NCBI RefSeq assembly: GCF_029962835.1
Contig: NC_080583.1
Span: 2,294,001 to 2,358,000 of the forward strand
DNA: 64,000 bases
Reading direction: 5' to 3'
Origin: Magnolia sinica
Lineage: Eukaryota; Streptophyta; Magnoliopsida; Magnoliales; Magnoliaceae
Positions within the stretch are counted from its first letter, which is position 1. Every line of letters begins with the position of its first letter. Made by a program: the position numbers and the translations under genes. Under the pieces are notes generated by a model. It saw only the letters and a list, made by a program, of their open reading frames with translations. It had not been told where the DNA came from and did no database searches. This document shows, piece by piece, positions 47,353 to 60,493 of this stretch.

Positions 47353-47877
47353 GGGAGGAGATTAGATGCGACCCCGGCCTCGCTCCATATGGTACGACCC
47401 TTATAGCGGGGCCCACTTTGATGTATTTATTATATATCCACACCGTCCATGTGTTTTTCCAGATCATTTATCCAATGATTCCAAAAATTTAGATATAATT
47501 CTGAGGTGGACCACACCCTAAAAAACAGTGGTGGATGACCATTAATGGGCCATAGAAGTTTTGGATCAATCTTATATTTATTTCATCCCTTCATCCACGT
47601 TTATGTGACATTATAAAAACGTTTTATGGTAAATTAAAATTACGTAAACCTCATTGTGGGCCCTAGGACGCTTTTAAAGGTAGATCATTCAATCAACACT
47701 GTTTCTTATAGTATGGTCCACATGAGATTTTGATATTCTTAATTTTTGGATCATGGACTAAAATGATCTGAAAAAATCGATGGACGGTGTGGATATATAA
47801 TTTATACATCAAGTTGGGGCCCATGGTAAGGGTTGCACCGTCTTGGGTGTGTCCAGGGCCGCACCTAATCCTCTCCC
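47353..47877. mobile_element. foldback MITE, GATTAGGTG family
   Basis: 525 bp from GGGAGGAGATTAGATGCG to CGCACCTAATCCTCTCCC. Left and right halves are inverted copies (CACACCGTCCATGTGTTTTT on the left against AAAAAATCGATGGACGGTGT on the right). Flanking ATAAATCA and ACAAATCA (7/8) may be the target duplication. Non-coding. Confidence 0.75.
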
Positions 47878-48295
47878 ACAAATCAAGGTGGAAAATAGCT
47901 TCCGTAATCTGGCAGAAGGCAGTGGTTCCTACGTATGCACTCAGCTTTCGTACACGTGGCAAATACATAACCCGAATCAGATTCTGAAAGTAGTGGGGTC
48001 CACTCTAAAAATAGCATAAGCCAAAATTTCTGTTGAAAAGATTATTCTAGCGGTCTAATTGATGGACATATACTGGACGGTTAAGATTAAAAGCAGGCAC
48101 ATGTCTAAATTCATCCAAATCGTAGCTTTGGTTCAACCAACTACTCTTATTTTTTATATACGTGAACTTGAATGGGGCCCATGAACTTGACGGTTTGACG
48201 AAAGTTGCATGGATGCGATGTACATAGTCAGCGCATGCATACCAAGCGTCACGTGTTTGGTGCATGTTATGGGAAAGGATTTGGTGGGGTGGGAT

Positions 48296-48446
48296 AAAAA
48301 TAAATAATAATAATAAAAAATAAAAAATAAAAAAATTGTAATTATTACGTATGACCGAAATTGTCCGTGTGCGTGTGATTTCACCACTGGTGGGTACTCG
48401 TTCTTGAAACTCTTGGGAGTCTACCATCCGGTAAGAGTAAGGACCA
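48296..48446 (-). mobile_element. degraded SINE, first family
   Basis: The minus strand reads GGTCCTTACTCTTACC, GGTAGACTCCCAAGAGTTTC and GAGTACCCACCAGTGGTGAA, then an A/T-rich tail (48296-48335 as given). It matches 17801-17943, but the B box (GGGTTCGA) has decayed. Confidence 0.6.
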
Positions 48447-49150
48447 GAAATTGTCCCCAATTACCATGTGATAACCATTGGATAAGCCTAATTCATGTTG
48501 TATTTGTAACATGGTGGTACATTGAATAGATATACCCATCCTCATTTGAAACTATTAAGAGTAATACAACCGGTCATCTTTTTTGTAACCTCATTTCATG
48601 TTATAAGCATAAGTATGAGGTAGATCCAAAACTTATGTGACTTTAAAGAAGTTTTCAAGTATAGTTATTCAATCCCTGTAGCTTTCTATAATTGAGTTCA
48701 CTTGATCTTTAAATCTACTTGATTTTTTGGCCTATGCTCTAAAATAATCTTAAAAAATGAGTGGAATGTATGGATATAGTCCGCACATCATGGTGGGACC
48801 TACACAACTTGCAAACATTGAGTGGAATTGGAATAGGATAAATGCAATTCCATCTAATCTAATTTCAACTCTTTTTATTAGCACAAGACTGAATGCAATT
48901 TCATCCCACCTAATCCCATCTAATACCATGTGCCAAACCACTCAGTTTTTGAGATCATTTTAGAAAATGAGCCAAAAAACCATATAGATCTAAAGCTCAT
49001 GTTAACCCACCACACCATAGAGAGTAGCGAGGATTAAATACCTGCTCTTGAAAGCTTATTTAAGGTCACATAAGCTTTGGACCTGTTTCAATTTTAAGCC
49101 CATGACATAAAATGAGGTTACAAAATAGATAAACGGTTTGTATATAACAA
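48447..49150. repeat. foldback-core fragments interrupted by a Tourist-like MITE
   Basis: Core-like words of the foldback families occur at 48605-48810 (GTAGATCCAAAACTTATGTG, TTGAGTTCACTTGATC) and at about 48950-49145. Between them, 48820-48945 carries GGAATTGGAATAGG and ATCCCACCTAATCCCATCTA, the style of the MITE at 2014-2526. Confidence 0.5.
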
Positions 49151-49923
49151 GTGTTATTTTCAATAATTTTAAATGATGGTGCATTTATTTATTCAATGTA
49201 CATCAAATCAGAGACTGAATCCCAGTATGTTACAAACATAGCAAGGAATCAGGCTTATGGGAGGGCAACACGGACAATATCCGTAATAAGTACTTCTTCT
49301 TCTGTTTTTTTCAATCCCTTCCCACCTAATCCTCCCCGGATACCATGCGCCAAAAAGGTCAGTCCTGCTGGGCCATATATCAGCTGAAGGTCGCTGAAGG
49401 TCCATTTCTGGTGGTCCGCCTCCCTTTTGTATGAAGATGATCTTAACCATTGTAAAGTTAGATCTGCATGTAAACCATGCAACATACTCTGATTTTATTC
49501 CTTTAATAGATTGAACGGCGAGGATAGTTTGCGGCGACTCGTGATGGGACCTACCCTTAGACGGTTGATATGCATGGTACAAAAATATGGGCCATGGGTA
49601 CAAATATCAGATCCACTCCGCCCATTAGATGAATTATTTGGTGCTAGATTGTTGGTACCAAAATAATTCCGAACGGAAACGAAGGTGGGCCACACCACAA
49701 AGGACAGTTTGGAGGAACGCCAACCGATAAAATATTCACCACTGTTTTATGGGCTAAGGCGCTGTGCGTATACCATCCAATCCATTCATCAGACGTGACT
49801 TACTGATATTAATGGATGCGCAGTTGACGTGGGACCCACAGAGAATCCCGGTGCTACCACAAGTTATGGGGCACCGATGACATATATCATATAAGAGCGC
49901 TTCCCCAAGTACTACTGTAAGAT
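49151..49923. other. intergenic, nothing recognised
   Basis: A second remnant CCCACCTAATCCTCCCCGGA at about 49320. No gene. Confidence 0.4.
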
Positions 49924-50425
49924 GGCAGGATTGCCTGTGACCCAGGACACAGAGATATTCCTGTGCCCGGGGCTGTGTGGGCCCACAGGGATTACCATGA
50001 CATATCCCCTCCGTCCATTTGTTTTGAAATAACACAATAGGATGAGATTATAAAAATCAAGCAGATCCAAAACTCATGTGGGCCATAAATCACGAAGCAG
50101 TGGGGATTAAAACAATGGGGGTGAAAGAAGGTTTGTATAATATAATTTTTGTTCCCACAGTTTATATGAGTGTTATAAACCCTATGAACGGTTTGGATGG
50201 GATGTAAACATCATGGACGGCTTCAGAAAGGTTTCAATGGTAGACGTTTCTGTTCCAATTGTTTCGTTCGTGTGGCACACCTGAGTTTTGGATCTTCCTT
50301 CGTTTTATAATTTTTACATTTCAAAACATATGGACGGGTTGGATTTATCAATGGCATCTAAGTGAGCCCCACACAATCCCGGGCACAGTTATATCTATGT
50401 GCGGGGGTCACAGGCAATCCGCTTC
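49924..50425. mobile_element. foldback MITE, GCCTGTGACC family
   Basis: Terminal inverted repeats of about 60 bp: left GGATTGCCTGTGACCC, CTGTGCCCGGGGCTGTGTGG; right read in reverse GAAGCGGATTGCCTGTGACC, CTGTGCCCGGGATTGTGTGG. The core contains GCAGATCCAAAACTCATGTG and ACACCTGAGTTTTGGATC, shared with the other foldback families. No coding capacity; target duplication not resolved. Confidence 0.75.
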
Positions 50426-51887
50426 GGCATTTTCTTCTGGACCGGTGCTTCTGGGTCTATGCCATTTTCGAACATATGCCATATATTGTACGAGATCAAA
50501 ACCGTTCATTAGTATTTTGTCTAGTGGACAGGCCTGATTTAAAAATTTTAATTTTTAGAAAATCCTAACCGTTAGTGGTGGGCGTGGAAATTAACACTGG
50601 AGAATAAAATCGTCGACTGTTCCCATTTAGTGAGATAAAATCCATATATTGGACGGATAGGATAATATAATCTAAATAAATTTTTGCAATAAAAATTCAA
50701 AGGCAGATAATACAAGATGACTGGATTGGATAATCGTTTACATTTTTTTAAATGTATCATACATAATATTGAGGCACGAAAGTGAAAGTTACTCCCTAAA
50801 ATAAAAATACTTTTTTTAAAATTATTTGGAAATAATATTATATGGATAACCTTCAATACCGTCACGTAGTCTATGCAAGAATTCAGAATTGTATGATCCT
50901 CAGGCGGAGGATATGTGTAGTGTGTACTCTGACCTTAGTCCATGAAAGCTGGGGCTTTGTCATATGATCCAGACCATTGATCTGATGGATCACGCCATGA
51001 AATGAAGATTACCCGGAAATCTTGCCTATAGAAAGCGGTATCCATCAATCGTTGTTGTGTGCATCCAACGTTTATAGAGGTTGGAGGAATCCTCATGCAA
51101 ATTCCCACCTATGGACGGTGGTGATGGGGCTATCGGGGTAATTGATCACCAGTGGACACGATATACACCGTACATAAAACATATGTGATAGATGTGATTT
51201 TATTTTATGCTCGACCCGACGTGGGGTGGAGGAGAGGTCATCTGATCCGTTGATCTGGTGGGTCCTATGATGGAAGAGGCCATCCCTCCGTGTCTCCACT
51301 TTCAGATGATCCTAGCCGTCCATCCACTAGAAGTGCATAACTAGCAGATCCGCCAGGTGGTCCACCTCATCCACTTGAATGAATCGGATCGCCAAAAGAT
51401 GGGCCCTACATAACGCGTGCGATGTCTAAGACATGCGTCACATGGCCCATGCATGCCGTAGCCCAAGATCAGATCGAGTCCACTCATCAAGTAGGCTGCA
51501 GGGTTTAAAAAATGGACGGCTGAAAACTTGTTTCAACGGTCCGTTCATTTTGACCACTACTCCGCAAGCTCAGCTGATCAACGGTGTGGATGCTCACCCC
51601 ACATGCACGTGGATCGCCTGTAGAGGCTCTCGTCACGTACATACGTATGGGATTATCAAACCACACGGCAGGGCAGCTGGGACGCGGTTTGGCTGGCTTC
51701 CCAGCTCTAGCCACCTGGCTGGTGTCGAGGCTATGCGGGCCTATCTATGTATGTGTTTTTATCACGCGGTCCGTATATTTTTCCCCTTATTTAAGGAAAT
51801 GAGCCAAGAAAGTTTAATTAGTCACTGCAAGTAAAAAAAAATTTTAAAAAAAAAGAAAGGAAAGTGGAGGTATATTTAAAAGGGTGA
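50426..51887. other. intergenic, nothing recognised
   Basis: No supportable gene. Open frames around 51433-51834 overlap on both strands and do not look protein-like. Confidence 0.4.
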
Positions 51888-52513
51888 TGTAACATTCTCG
51901 ATTTTTGTTATTTTAGATTTCTAATAACGCTTGAAAATTTTTATTTTAAATAACTTATATTGTCACTTACTGACCATTAACATTTGATATTAGTTTATAC
52001 GCAAGTAGTACTGATAAAGAATCACATCAATCTGATTAATCAACCGTAAGAAGCTAATAAATCATGCCGATCACTTAAACACCGAGTTTAGCCACACGAT
52101 TTGCTCATGTAAGGTCAAAATCTAACCAACCTATCATTGACTAATTGAGACAACCGTAACTAAATAAAAATCTAATCAAAGCCGAGACGAATAGGGGTCA
52201 GATCTTAATTAACAAATCAAATTAATCCAGTTACTCATTTAGCCTAAAAACCAACGGTTTAGGGTTATTAAGACCGAATCGTCATTTTCACTAATTACGA
52301 ATAGACCACACTATGAACATAATTAATCCAAACCCTAATTACCGCGTACAAGAAATTTTGCCACCTAATTCATTTCATAAATACATTGATTATCCAAACG
52401 AGCTCTAAACCGCTCGTTAGTAGGCCACTAGTTCTAAAACTATAGAATAATGTCTGTTTTAATGGGCTCGATATCAATCGCAAGAGTCAGACCTGGGTAG
52501 TGTCCAGAACCGC

Positions 52514-55500
52514 TGTAACATCCTTGATTTTCACTGTTTTGAATTTCCAAAAATCCATCAATTTTTATTTTTTATTTTATTTAATTAACTTATAATATCA
52601 CTTAATGACCATTAGCACTCAGTGATAGTTTAATCACGGGTGGAACTAGTAAAGAACCGCACCAGTCCGATTAATCAGCCGTAGGAAGCCAATAAATCTG
52701 CCCAATCACTTGAATATCAGGTGTAGTGTAACATCCCACCCAACCAGAACAGTGTCCTGGAGCGTCTACATAGGATTCGCCACAGGACTGTTCATTTAAG
52801 CAACTTATAGTGATGTATCACAAATAAATTAAACTAAGATTAACTCAATTGAATAGACCAGACGAGCCTTGATAGAACCTGGTGCAGGCCTCCAAGCCAG
52901 ATGACCGTTTACACTTAGCAACAGCCCGTGCGGGCTATACCGCGACATGGGAAGGTCAGAAAATTATAAAAATTCAAATGAGCATAGATCTCACTGGGCT
53001 TGGGGAACATCGCGGACCACGGACCCAGTGGACACTCAGAAGTGGAATCTGGCACTTGCCAGATGCGCCCCACCAATGCCAAAATTAAAATCTGGCGCGT
53101 GTAAATAAAACTAAAATGTAAGACATTTCAGCCATCAGATTTCTTCATAATTTACGATGAGGGTCTAATGTATTTTTCTACACCCGTCCACAAAAATTTG
53201 GGTCCTAATCGTGAAACGGTGACCGTTGATCGCAAATCGGACCGTTGCGGTAAAACCCTGCATCCGTTTACCCCCAAATTTTTCATGGCCCTTCATCGGG
53301 CCATGGAGCACATATTCTATTAGTTTCATGGCCAGAGGGCCACCAGAACTGTCCTGATTCTCCAAACAAGCTCTACACCGCTCGTTGGTGGGCCACTAGT
53401 TCCAAAACTATAGAATAATGTCCGTCTCACTGGGCTTGACGTCCATCGCGAGAGTCAGACCTTGGTATTGCCCAGAACCAGTCAACTTGAGCCAAAGGAC
53501 GAGTGCATGAGAAGTGCAAATATCCTAAAGGAAGGAGTTGGAACTTAAGTGAATTGATTCGTCCACACTTATGCAAAGTTGAGGATTTCGGACCGTCGGT
53601 TTGCGACCAAACTTTACCCATTGAGTAAAGATATTTCTCTGCTCATATTCGTATAGCCGCTGCCCAGATCGACTATCGGCGACCGTTGAACGAATTTCTA
53701 ATCATATCTGTCGATCGGCGCATCCAAATGGCGGGCCGATCATATCCATACGTAGATCATCATTAAGGTTAACTATTTTGCGGTGTATATCGACTTGTAC
53801 TCCCCATAATGGGCCCTAGAGCTTAAAAAGACTCTCTTATAAGTCTAGTATAGTAAAAACCTAGCACTTGGGGCCATTTACATCAAATCTGGCATTATAA
53901 AAGGGTCTCATTTGGGGCACCCCTCTCCCCATACGAATTTGCCCTAGAGAGAAAAGGGAGAAGAGAAAGAGAGAGGAAGAAGAAAGGAAAGGAGTATGTG
54001 TTAGGATGTGGGGCCTAAGGAAGTCCAACCTTGCAACTCTTTACCCATTCTCCAAGGAAACCTCCACCAAACCCACCCATGCCAATAAGTAGAGGTAAGA
54101 ATGGTATATTTCCCTTCAATAGAGCAACTTAATGTAGATTTATAAGCATTAATGTTGTCTTTCTTGATTTTGATTTAGGAAATGGTGGTTTTACCTAAAT
54201 CTCCAAACCCTAAGATCTCAAAGAATGGAAATCTCTTCTTAAGGTGCGACCTATTATCTTTAGGTGGCCTAGCACCAATTATAGTTGGAGTTTAATGATT
54301 TTGTTTGCTTGGTATATTGTATGGAAGAATCTAGAGGAACCTAGGAATGGTATGTTGTTGGATTGTATGGAATGACATGTTTAGTTCTCCTTGATGTTAA
54401 ATCTTGCCTCTCATGATCTAGTGTATGGATGATTACATGCTCGTGTTTGTTTGATTTCCTTTTCTCTCATATGTGTTGTTTCTTAGTGTGTTGATTCATT
54501 GTTCTTGTGTAATTGATCCCTTGAGGTGTAGGAAGTGCTTAATTTTCTCACCAACCCACACCACACACATACACCTTATTCATGATATTTATAGTTTGTT
54601 TGCTAGAGAAATTTGAATTGTATGTTAAGCAACATGAGAACATGGTGATGAATATGCTTGATGTTATATTGGTAGTTGGCATGCTATAAGTCATTATTCC
54701 TACCCTTGGGTTAGTCAGGAACATGAGGAGAGCGAAGGTGGTTCCGTTGGTAGGACCACCTTGAGGCTAAACCCATGGGTTTGGGCGAGTACGTGTGGGC
54801 GGTAGTAGTTAGGCTACATGGGTCGCTTGTACCCGATGTCGTTCCACCACATACTTGTCTGGGCTCGTGCGATTTAGTCCACTGGCTGACCCACCTGGTT
54901 TGTTAACCTTGTTTGCTCATATATGTATGGAAACTGAAACACCCTACCACCGTTGTAGCCCATCGATACCGGATGGAATATTGATCCACAGTCTCTTGAG
55001 CCGGGCATGGTGGAATGGGACACCGTGTCCGAGCTGTCGGCCTATGCTGGGGTGACGCGCCTCCCCATAGTAACCGCGAGCGACCCCACATTCAGCACCC
55101 CCATGTGCTTGAAGTCGGGGATTGGGGAAACCCGACGGGGTCAAGGATCGCGGGGTCTCGGCCTCACACATTGGGGGGTCTTGGCCTCGCAACTAGTTCA
55201 GGGCATTTGATACGTGGGGTGTATCAGATTTCCAAATCTGCTGGATGAATGGACTTAAATAAAAACCCGGTTAACATCATCATTGCATGACATTAGCTAG
55301 GTTGCCGACTCGGCAGTCGAGGTCGCACTGAGGGAGTGTTGTCATACGCGATCGTTAGATGGAGTCGCTCGAAGGAGTGTTGTGGCGAGGGCATACATCA
55401 TATCATCCTGCATGTATGCGCATTAACAAAACTAGATAGATGTTTATGATTGATTGCTTTTCATTAAATTCTTATTATAATTGATGCTTGTTACAACTCA

Positions 55501-55980
55501 TGGCTAATAGTACCCACTGAGTTGATCACTCACTCCCACTCTGAGACGGTGTTTTAAAACACCAACCAGACCCGTTCATAGATGCAGGTGATACAGATTT
55601 CGTGGAGCCTAGTGATGCGAGCCTCGAGGAGGATGACGAGTTCTCTTACTTCCAGCTGATGGATGGTTCCCCGTCGGCCTAGTAGACAAGATTTGGATCG
55701 CTGAGTTGTGGACTCAGCCCTATTCTTTTGGACATGATATTCTTTTTGTGATTTTATCGGGCAATGCCTGATGCGACCATTTTTATATCCTTTTGGACCT
55801 GTATATAATTATCTATTTTCATTTCAGCAGACTAGTTGTGATCGTGCTTCATGTTTCAAGTAATTCCATGCTGCGCCTTTAAACCTGGATTAATCGCATA
55901 TTAATGAAAACCAATTGTAAGTGACCCCGGGAACTCGGGAGTCTAGCGTATGCACGACCCCCGATTTTCAGGGTGTTATA
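52514..55980 (+). mobile_element. inner solo LTR with perfect 5-bp TSD
   Basis: 3467 bp from TGTAACATCCTTGATTTTC to GATTTTCAGGGTGTTATA, flanked by ACCGC (52509-52513 and 55981-55985). It is mosaic: 52514-52725 resembles the outer LTR start, 52727-53354 restarts with TGTAACATCCCACCCAACC and resembles the LTR at 39713-42705, 53355-53960 again resembles the outer LTR, and the remainder resembles the 39713-42705 copy. No internal coding domain. Frames at 54855-55250 are shadows in conserved LTR sequence. Confidence 0.8.
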
Positions 55981-57439
55981 ACCGCTCAACTTGAGCCGAT
56001 GGACAAGTGCATGAGAAGTGCAAATACCCTAAAAGAAGAAGCTGAAACTTAAGTGATTGGGTCATCCAATCTTACGCAAAGTTGAGAATTTCGAACCGTA
56101 AGTTTACGACAACAACTTCACATGTAGAATAAGGATATTTTTCCACACATATCCATATAGTCGTGGCCCCTATCGATCATCGTCGAGCAGACTTCTAATT
56201 ATATCCATCGATCGGCGCATCCAAATTGCTGTCTGATCATGTCTATGTGTGGATCATCATCAGGGCTAACTATCCTACGGCGTATATCAATATGTACACC
56301 CCATAGTGGGCCCTAGATGTTAGAAAAACCCTCCTATAAAGCTAGTATAGTAAAAAAATTTCAGCCTTTGGGGCCATTTACACCAAATCTGACACTATAT
56401 AAGGGCTTGTTTTGGGCACCTTATCTCTCCATATGAATTTGTATTTTCCAAACGAGAGAAAGAAAGAATGAGAAAAAGAAAGAAGAGAAGAAGAAAGGTG
56501 AAAGTAGGAGCGGGGAGGCTTTAGGTATTCCCTTAATCGGTTTCCTCCAATCAAAGCCCTAGCATCGATCATTTTCCTCCGCCGAATCTACCCCACTCGC
56601 GATTGGAAGATAAGAAACAAATTCTACCTTCTAACCTAGGTTTTTTTTAAAAATGAATTGCATAAATCTCATATAGTTCTTTGTGATTATATCAGAATTT
56701 GTGATTTTCTCCAAATCCCTAACCCTAAGAGATCAAAATCGGATATTCCATCTTAAGGTGCGGACCATTATTTCTAGGTTATCATTTATCAACCTTTGAG
56801 GGTATCAATTAATGATTAGATGCTTGTAAATGAATTTGCACATGCTAATATGTAAATGTTTTGATTTGTCTATAATATATGTTATTTGTTGAATATGGAT
56901 GCCCACGTGTTTGATGAAATGCTTAAATAGTGGAATGTATTACTTTTTTTATGCTCATATGCTTGATTTAATATGTAAGTGATTGTATTACTTTATGCAT
57001 GCTCCCATATTTAGTTTAATGTCTTAGTGAACGTAATATCTCATGTATGCTTACATGTTCGATGAAACGCCTATGTGGTTATGTCGTTGAATTTATGTTG
57101 ACGGCATGACGAATTGCTAAGTTTACACTGATGCCTAGGTTGCTTACAATGTTGGGTCAATCGGTAAATCGCTCAAATCAAGGGGTGACCCTAGTTAGGG
57201 CGACCACCCTAGGCTTGTTTAATCGACCCAGGTTGAATACGGACGACCGACGGTAGCTGGATTACACAGGTTGTTTGTATCCAATGCCGGTTATGTCGTA
57301 GTTTTCCCAAGTCAATCAAATTAGTTCACTAGCCGACTGATCATATATGTTCACAATGTATGACACAATTAAATGGAATCCAGGATACCCCGTTCCCAAT
57401 GGATGTATTCATTTATAACTGTTAATGTGATACGATCCC

Positions 57440-57636
57440 ACTAAGACTCATGAGCTGGATATGGTGGTATGAGACACTACGTCCGAGCTGTCGGTATACG
57501 CTGGGGTGACAAACCTTCCTGTAGTGACTAATGAGCAACTAAGACTCATAAGTCAAGTATGGTGGTATGGGACATCGTGTCCGAGCTGTCGGCCTATACT
57601 GGGGTGACGATCCTCCCCATAGTGACCAGTTAGCAC
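57440..57636 (+). repeat. 98-bp tandem duplication within the outer LTR
   Basis: ACTAAGACTCATGAGCTGG at 57440 and ACTAAGACTCATAAGTCAAG at 57538 begin two copies, each containing GTCCGAGCTGTCGG and CTGGGGTGAC in the same order. The other LTR copies have one. Confidence 0.8.
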
Positions 57637-58766
57637 TGATGGAGGTGATAGACCATTGTTCGAACGGCCCCTGTCAAATTATTCAGCCGATGGTTGCGTG
57701 CTAGAGTACCGTTCGAACGACCCGGGTGTTAATAAAATTGAGTGACGAGCTCTTTCCTTTATATGTTTTTGGTTTTGTGTGACAATCCCGAACCTCGGAA
57801 CTGAGTGATCATACCCGATATTGGGTGACAATTCATACCGGGTTGATCTTCATATATTTAGGTATCATACTGTATCTTTGGAATTATTGATTTGTGATAT
57901 AAATGAGTAATACCTAAATTTTGATTAAGAGACACTGGTAAGGAACAACTACGTGCGACAACGAGCCACGTGATTCGGATAAAGACTCGTGATATAACGT
58001 TGGTATCTTAGATTCACCAATATGCTGGATGAATTAAATTTAATAATTACTCGGCTAACATGTCATTCACCGCATTGCATTAGCTTAGAATGTGGCGAAC
58101 AGGCCTGGTTGTCGCGTGATGAAAAAGTGTTGTCATTTCCTAAACAGGTAGTCGGAGTCGCGTGTGAGGGAGTGTTATTTGGAAAGGGTATACATCATGT
58201 CATATCTTCATATGCACATTTAACAAGAGTATTTAAGAATTGTTTGATTTTTTATTTATCATTAACTGCATTGATTATGTCGATAGTATATGTAACTTAG
58301 AACTAATGGAACCATTGAGTTAGCTACTCGCTCCTGCCTGGGACGGTGTTTTAAAATACCAACCAGGGGTATCATTAATGCAAGTAAGTGAGACCTCAGA
58401 CAGGTAGACTCATACCGGGTTGTGCCAGCGCTATTATGTTTTGGAGAATTTGGTGTAAATTGAAGGCTTTACACTTTAATCGTCTTGGGTATATATATTG
58501 TGGATTGTGGTTTGTATAATCCTATTTTGGGCGATCATCACAATTAGAACTGTATTTCTAACTTTTAACTCTATATTTATGAATCTATTGTTATCTCTAC
58601 ATCGCTTTGCATCCGCTAATTCGAATTGCGCTACTATGATTATTCGTGTGTGAAATGAATTTGAATCTGAATGAGGACACACGTGCATTCTCATTAGGTT
58701 AACACCTGGGAACTCGGAATTGGAGTCTTTGTACTCGGGTGTCGATTTTCGGGGCGTTACAGGTTT

Positions 58767-59752
58767 AAATTTAATTGATGAAATTCTAAGTTTCAAATGG
58801 ACCACAAACACAAGATCATGTTCGAGTGACTAACCAATGAAATTTAACTGTTGATTTAAATGGACAATGTTTGGACGTTGTTGATCATCACATTAGAGTA
58901 ATTATAGTGATACAGTTGATAATTTAGTTGTTTTGGGATATCATTAGTGGGTCATGCGCCCAATAATTTTTGATGGGATTTGAAATCCCTTATTACTTTA
59001 TGGTGCCAAATAACTAGGATTTGAAATCTCCTCAGTGCGGTCCATAGTGTTTAAGAGGGGATCCACCCCACTAGGTGAGATTCACACCGCCCAGGGGGGA
59101 TCCACCCCTGGACCCTTTCCACACCCACATACACATCCAAAATTAATTCCATAGACACGTGCACATGCACATCCTACTCGCCGTATGAATCGCTAAAATG
59201 AAGAAAAGCTTCAAAATGTTGTTGGAGGATTGTCGGAGTGAGCGGTAAGCAGCAGTTCCCCCTGATGGTGGTAGTCTCCCTTGTGGCTCCTTTTTCCCAT
59301 AATATATACACTTATAGAATGATATTGTGGGGCCCATTGTGCATCTCCATTGAAATCTCCTCCGACTATTAGGTTGGGAAATTAACCTCAGGTCATGGGC
59401 CCAAGATTTGGAAAAGAAAGCATGTAAGATGTACAACACTAGAATCTAATAGAGAAAGTATTGCTCTCTCTTTTGGGGGCCTCAAAAGCCTAGGATGGAG
59501 ATGAAATCAACGCCCTTAAATGTTCAAGCATGTCTTAGATGAAACGAACGGATCAAATTGGCTGAGGGATAGGCCAAATCATTATTTCCATGTTTCGAAG
59601 GATAAATTTGTCAGAGAAAAATTCAAAATCTCATCTTTGAGGCCAAAAAAGTATCCCTTATGAGAAATAAGGTCATTTTGAGATAACATTATTTCATAAA
59701 GTTATTATGGTAAAAATCATTAAGAAATCTGTGTAGCTGCTGATTAAGCTTT
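58767..59752. other. intergenic, nothing recognised
   Basis: No gene. Contains CCACCCC-rich sequence at about 59040-59120. Confidence 0.4.
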
Positions 59753-60214
59753 TATCCCGAGTAAATTCAGCTGGGGCCATTGTGAATGTATGTTGTTCAT
59801 CCACACTGTCCAAACATTTTTCTTCATCATTTTAGTGGTTGAGCTTAAAATGTAAGCATATCCAAATCTAAAGTGCCCATCACAGAAAGAAATGGGAAGA
59901 TGGACTTCCACCGTTGAAACCTTTCAGGCCCATAGTGATGTTGATTTGTCATACAACCTGTTCAGTGTTCATAATATCACACCGACATGATGACGGGGAA
60001 AACACAAATAACAGCATGATCCAAAATTTCCGTGACCTTGAGAAATTTTCAACGGTAGAATTTCAATTCAAACTGTTTCTCATCCAAGCTCTAAAATTAT
60101 CTGTTGAAATGGATGGACGGATCAGATAAAATAAATAAATCACGGTGGATCCCATGGAGTTTATTCAGTACGCTAAACGTGTGTACTAAGTTACTCATTA
60201 AGCAATCTACTTCC
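59753..60214. mobile_element. foldback MITE, AGTTACTCA-ended family, second copy
   Basis: TCCCGAGTAAATTCAGCTGG, CTTCCACCGTTGAAACC, AAATGGATGGACGG and GTACTAAGTTACTCATTAAG follow the same order as 5607-6115. The right end read in reverse begins GGAAGTAGATTGCTTAATG. The left terminus is unclear. Confidence 0.65.
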
Positions 60215-60493
60215 AACCTTTTCCGGGCAGTTGGCACCTTATACCAAACTTAGATTTTATGATAGTTCATACCATCATTTTAATATTGGATGTAATTCAT
60301 CCACCTTTTACTCATGACACCGTCCAAAATCTCTATGCCGATTGCAACCGTCTGATTTTTACGATTAAATATGGACCATTCACCACTTTACATTTCAATC
60401 ATCCATATGATAGCCACCAAAAAGATGGCTAGGATTCATAAACTATACGGTCCATTCAATGTTATACGTATACGGAGATAGAGGGTTACTTGA

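Larger units (their letters stand above)
51888..58761 (+). mobile_element. outer TGTAAC-type LTR (solo), split by a nested LTR
   Basis: Begins TGTAACATTCTCGATTTTTG and ends TCGATTTTCGGGGCGTTACA. It is interrupted at 52513/55981 by the inner LTR; without it the outer LTR is about 3.4 kb. The sequence before (CCAGAACCGC) and after (ACCGCTCAACTTGAGCC) joins seamlessly and has its homologue inside the inner LTR (CCCAGAACC...GTCAACTTGAGCC). Flanks GGTGA and GGTTT agree at only 3/5, so its own target duplication is doubtful. No coding region; the absence of a partner LTR in the window suggests a solo LTR. The Ty3-gypsy style is inferred. Confidence 0.7.

Noticed and set aside
51433-51834. 133-aa frame on the plus strand
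   Set aside because: No recognisable motif, overlapped by an antisense frame of similar length, and located in gene-free sequence with few stop codons by composition.
39713-55985. A single huge LTR element bounded by the two related LTRs
   Set aside because: The LTRs are in opposite orientations, no primer site or coding domains lie between them, and the inner right LTR has its own 5-bp duplication.
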